From Sphingobium sp. CCH11-B1 (lineage in GTDB: Bacteria > Pseudomonadota > Alphaproteobacteria > Sphingomonadales > Sphingomonadaceae), in the NCBI RefSeq assembly GCF_001556865.1, contig NZ_LSJY01000134.1, positions 1 to 64,000 of the forward strand: a DNA stretch of 64,000 bases, written 5' to 3'. Shown in pieces: positions 61,175 through 64,000 of the stretch. Below the pieces are notes generated by a model. The model had not been told where the DNA came from and searched no databases. It saw only the letters and a program-made list of their open reading frames with translations. Each line of letters begins with the position of its first letter. The stretch's first letter is position 1. A program made the position numbers and the translations under genes.

Positions 61175-62088
61175 TGGGTTTCCCCTTCGGAATAATAGCC
61201 GCCGAACCGGCGGCGGCCGCTGTTGAAGCGCACGGCATTGAGCAGCAGACGGATCTGCGCCCCGCCCTTCACCATGCCGATGGCGTCGCGCAGAGCACCT
61301 TCGGATGTCCGGTCGGCGCGCACGACCATCAGCGCGACCGCCGCATGGCTGGCCAGCACGGCGGCGGCCGACGCCGCCAGCAGCGGCGGCGAATCGAAGA
61401 TCAGGATGCGGTCGGGACGGCCTTCGGTAAGGCGGTTGAGCAGCTGTTCCGTGCGCGCGGACGCGAGATATTCGGTGTCATTGTTGCTGGGCGCACCGGC
61501 CGGCAGCACGGCGAGCGAAGCGATGTCCGTGCGGATCACGCAATCCTCGATCGCGATCATCGGATCGACAAGCGCGTCCATGAGACCGGGACCAGCCTGC
61601 AAGCCGAGCGCTTCGGGAATGCCGCGCTTGCCGAAATCGGCGTCGACCAGCAGGATTTCCCGGTCCTTCTCCGCCGCCAGACTGAGCGCAAGGTTGATCG
61701 CACAGAAACTCTTGCCCTCGCCGCTGTTGGCGGAGCAGACAAGGATGCGATTGCCGCGCGGATGACCTTGAAGCTGGGGCAGAAGATCGCGCTTCAGCAG
61801 CCGGAATTCCTCGCTCATCGCCGTGACCGGGCCATCGGGACGCAGGAAACCGGCTTCACCCAGGGCGATGCGATCGATCGGCTGGACGGGCCCGGTCCAG
61901 GCCGGCGCGCGATACGGCGCCGCGACGGCGGACGGTTCCTCCGACGGGGCAGCCGGCATGGGATCGACCATGGGCGGCGCATCGACCGCGGGTGCGGCTC
62001 GACCACGCAGCGCGGCCTGGAAATCATAGATTTCCGTGGCCCTCTCGATCAGCGATCCACGGCCCTTCATCGCGCTATGCTGGTTCAT
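61171..62088 (-). CDS. XrtA-associated tyrosine autokinase (Wzc C-domain-like)
   Basis: 305 aa from the ATG at 62088. BY-kinase motifs: Walker A SANSGEGKSFCAINLALSLA, Walker A' ILLVDADFGKRGIPEAL and Walker B ILIFDSPPLLAA. The end has adjacent tyrosines (RFGGYYSEGE) that could be autophosphorylated. It has no membrane part; it works with the separate Wzz-like protein encoded upstream. The pair regulates chain length and export. Confidence 0.9.
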   Translation of the reverse strand: MNQHSAMKGRGSLIERATEIYDFQAALRGRAAPAVDAPPMVDPMPAAPSEEPSAVAAPYRAPAWTGPVQPIDRIALGEAGFLRPDGPVTAMSEEFRLLKRDLLPQLQGHPRGNRILVCSANSGEGKSFCAINLALSLAAEKDREILLVDADFGKRGIPEALGLQAGPGLMDALVDPMIAIEDCVIRTDIASLAVLPAGAPSNNDTEYLASARTEQLLNRLTEGRPDRILIFDSPPLLAASAAAVLASHAAVALMVVRADRTSEGALRDAIGMVKGGAQIRLLLNAVRFNSGRRRFGGYYSEGETQ

Positions 62089-62110
62089 ATTGTCTGCTTC
62101 CCTGCCCATC

Positions 62111-63628
62111 TCAGGCCATGCCACGCTGGACGAATTCGACCGCGATCAGCAGCAGGCAGGCTGCGGCCAGCCCACCGCTGGCGCCTGCAAACCATTTGAG
62201 CCGCTGCCGCTCCAGCGCGACCTGCGCACTGGTGAGCGTTTCGCTGATCGACCCGGCCACCGGCAGGCCCAATGTCCTTTCCAGCCGTGCGGCCGTCGGG
62301 AATGTGCCCTTGAGCTGGCTCATGGCGAAGGCAACGCCAACGCCCGCCGCGATGCCCAGCACCAGCACGCCAAGCAGTAGCAGCGGCCGGTTTGGCGCGG
62401 ACGGGGCGGAGGGCGTGTCGGGCGGGGTGATGACACGGAACTGGACGGCGCCGGTTTCGGTCTTTACCTCTCCACGCAGGCGCAGATCCTCGCGATCGGC
62501 GGTCAGCTTGTCATATTGAGCCTTGAGCGCAGCGTAATCGCTATCGAGCTTTTCCTGTTCGGAGGCAACGCCGGGTTCGTCGGCCTGACGGCTCATCATC
62601 GCGTTGAGATCGGCCTGAAGCTGCGCCTTGCGTGCGCCCAGCGCCTGCACGGTCGCGGCACGTTCGGCCTGCATCGACTTGATCGACAGATAGGCCGGAT
62701 TGGGCGTGCCGCCGCCCGCGGAACCGCCCCCACCCGTGCGGCGCAGGGCATCGACCTCCCGCTGGGCGGCGACGACGTCCGGATGGTTGGCGGTCCAGCC
62801 ACGCGCGCGCATTGATGCAAGGTTCGCCTGCGCCTGTGCCAGCGGCGACGCACCGCCCGACGCGGACACGCCAGGCAAGCTTTGCGGCGTCCCGGCCAGC
62901 TGCCCGTTCATGGCCGACAGGGCGCTTTGCGCCTGCACGAGTTGCGAGTCGATCTGGTTGATCTCCATGCGAGCGGCATCCATCCGCTGGCTGATCGATC
63001 CTGCGCCGGGCAGAAGGCCCATATAGCGCTGCGCGAATTCGGCGCGACGCTGGTCAGCCGCCGCCAGTTGCTTGCCGCGCACGGCGATCTGCTGATCGAG
63101 GAAGGCCAGGCTCTGCTTCGTCTCCCGACGGTCGCCGGAGAGATTTTCCTCCTGGAAGATGTCGATCAGCTTTTGCACGACCTGCTGCGCGATGCGGGCG
63201 TTCGCGCCGTCCGACAGGGTTGAATCCGCCGATACGGCGCTGATGTCGATCATGCTGGGATCGGCCTGCGCCATCACCGTGATATTCTCGCGCAACTTCG
63301 TGATCTTTGCCGCGACATCGGCCGGACCGGACACGGATTGCGACAGGTCAGTCGAACGGACCACCTTTTCCAGATTGTCGGCACTCGTCAGCGTCTGGCG
63401 CAGCCGGTCGAGATCCTGCTGCGACTGGACCTGGGTAATGCCGACCTTGTCTTCCAGCAGGGACTGGGTGTTCACATAGACCCGCGCTTTGGACTGGTAG
63501 CTGTTGGGGATGAACGCGACGCCCAGCCAGCCGAGCATGCATACGCCCCAGGCCACCGCCAGCGCGATCCAGCGGCGGCTCCACAAGCCATGGAGCAGGA
63601 CGCGCAATTCGTCGTACAAACCGGCCAT
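62111..63628 (-). CDS. Polysaccharide chain-length determinant (Wzz/Wzc N-domain, XrtA system)
   Basis: 505 aa. N-terminal helix WIALAVAWGVCMLGWLGVAF and a C-terminal hydrophobic pair (PLLLLGVLVLGIAAGVGVAF; FAGASGGLAAACLLLIAVEF) frame a long periplasmic coiled-coil region with LAFLDQQIAVRGKQLAAADQ and a Gly-rich insert (GGGGSAGGG). Lies between the export gene and the kinase; stop/start overlaps both sides or nearly so. It controls polymer length. Confidence 0.9.
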   Translation of the reverse strand: MAGLYDELRVLLHGLWSRRWIALAVAWGVCMLGWLGVAFIPNSYQSKARVYVNTQSLLEDKVGITQVQSQQDLDRLRQTLTSADNLEKVVRSTDLSQSVSGPADVAAKITKLRENITVMAQADPSMIDISAVSADSTLSDGANARIAQQVVQKLIDIFQEENLSGDRRETKQSLAFLDQQIAVRGKQLAAADQRRAEFAQRYMGLLPGAGSISQRMDAARMEINQIDSQLVQAQSALSAMNGQLAGTPQSLPGVSASGGASPLAQAQANLASMRARGWTANHPDVVAAQREVDALRRTGGGGSAGGGTPNPAYLSIKSMQAERAATVQALGARKAQLQADLNAMMSRQADEPGVASEQEKLDSDYAALKAQYDKLTADREDLRLRGEVKTETGAVQFRVITPPDTPSAPSAPNRPLLLLGVLVLGIAAGVGVAFAMSQLKGTFPTAARLERTLGLPVAGSISETLTSAQVALERQRLKWFAGASGGLAAACLLLIAVEFVQRGMA

Positions 63629-64000
63629 CAGAACATGCTTTCCGGGATGATGATGACGTCGCCCGGCGCGAGCATGACGTTGGCGCGCGTGTCGCCCTTC
63701 TTCAGAAGGTCGCCCAGGCGCACCTGAAATTCCTTCTGCTTCCCGCTTTCCTTGTCGAAGCGGACGAGGCGAGCCCGGTTGCCGGCCGCATATTCGGACA
63801 GGCCGCCGACCGCGATCATCGCGTCGAGCAGCGTCATGTTGGCGCGATAGGGGATGGATGCCGGCTTTTCAGTCGCGCCCACGATCCGCACCTGTTGGCT
63901 GAAGGTGCCGCTGAAATTGTTGACGATGACCGACACAAGCGGATTTTCGATATATTGCGATAGCGCAAGCTTGATGTCTTCCGCCAGCATCTTGGGCGTC
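63628..64000 (-). CDS. Polysaccharide export (Wza-like) outer-membrane protein, 3' part only
   Basis: The frame runs off the right edge, leaving about 124 C-terminal residues. The tail of the poly_export domain (LALSQYIENPLVSVIV) is followed by an SLBB domain (VRIVGATEKPASIPYRANMT, LLDAMIAVGGLSEYAAGNRA, VMLAPGDVIIIPES). Its stop overlaps the Wzz ATG. It forms the outer-membrane exit channel; the signal and N-terminus are outside the window. Confidence 0.88.
   Translation of the reverse strand, partial: TPKMLAEDIKLALSQYIENPLVSVIVNNFSGTFSQQVRIVGATEKPASIPYRANMTLLDAMIAVGGLSEYAAGNRARLVRFDKESGKQKEFQVRLGDLLKKGDTRANVMLAPGDVIIIPESMF

Noticed and set aside
1..64000. tRNA, rRNA, CRISPR arrays, riboswitches and prophage
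   Set aside because: Intergenic gaps were read for cloverleaf-like, repeat-spacer or long conserved leader structures and none was convincing. No integrase or phage structural gene is present.

Overview
The window is a GC-rich alphaproteobacterial chromosome segment, most likely from a Sphingobium/Sphingomonas-type organism. The evidence is a CtrA response regulator with Asp51, UPF0262 and DUF2093 proteins, an XrtA exopolysaccharide locus, an ECF-linked copAB pair and several sphingomonad-style operons. Genes are tightly packed, with many 4-nt ATGA/GTGA stop/start overlaps. I found no rRNA, tRNA or CRISPR array.

Layout. 1-2.65 kb is a decayed mobile-element junction: one end of an IS21-like element, a 416-bp internally deleted IS3-family element with intact inverted repeats, an IS5-family relic and a possible truncated gene. 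A two-domain NTF2/SnoaL protein and an ABM-like lipoprotein lie among them. 2.8-6.7 kb is a metal-responsive unit: a small membrane anti-sigma candidate, a CnrX-like periplasmic sensor, an ECF sigma factor, multicopper oxidase CopA and outer-membrane CopB. 6.9-10.6 kb holds an orphan ParA ATPase, a ribbon-helix-helix protein and a TPR/SPOR lipoprotein, divergent from a Sel1/SPOR protein. Two CtrA-like sites lie in the shared promoter region. 10.7-14.0 kb is an HglS-like (DUF1338), AstD-like and PurU operon whose AstD gene carries a frame-breaking deletion. 14.0-21.2 kb has two small ORFs, DUF2093 plus a nitronate monooxygenase-like protein, a glycosyltransferase/hydrolase pair, SelO and a second, intact AstD.

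21.3-25.2 kb is an assimilatory sulfate operon: siroheme methyltransferase, DUF2849, sulfite reductase hemoprotein, DUF934 and APS reductase. 25.3-31 kb holds a DUF885 peptidase-like protein, DnaB, UPF0262, a GH25-like protein lacking the expected catalytic acids, and cytidine and dCTP deaminases. 31.1-34.8 kb has an STN-containing TonB-dependent receptor and ctrA. 35-48.9 kb is mixed housekeeping and accessory content: LysR/pirin/WrbA, an acyltransferase, RluA, ArfB, fRMsr, an RcnB-like protein, a GGDEF-EAL protein, Bpt leucyltransferase, threonine dehydratase, a hydroxyisobutyrate dehydrogenase-like protein and an amidohydrolase.

48.8 kb to the right edge is a 12-gene minus-strand XrtA exopolysaccharide locus. 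Transcription runs from a truncated Wza-like export gene through Wzz, tyrosine kinase, outer-membrane protein, ATPase, deacetylase, FemAB-like protein, glycosyltransferase, exosortase-EpsI fusion, amidotransferase and initiating sugar transferase to a GT2 enzyme. Together these would make, modify and export a polysaccharide and process PEP-CTERM proteins. No PEP-CTERM substrate was seen in the window. The most notable points are the slippage-like deletion in the first astD, CtrA-like boxes at the ParA/SPOR module, the apparently catalytically dead GH25 protein and the MITE-like IS3 derivative.
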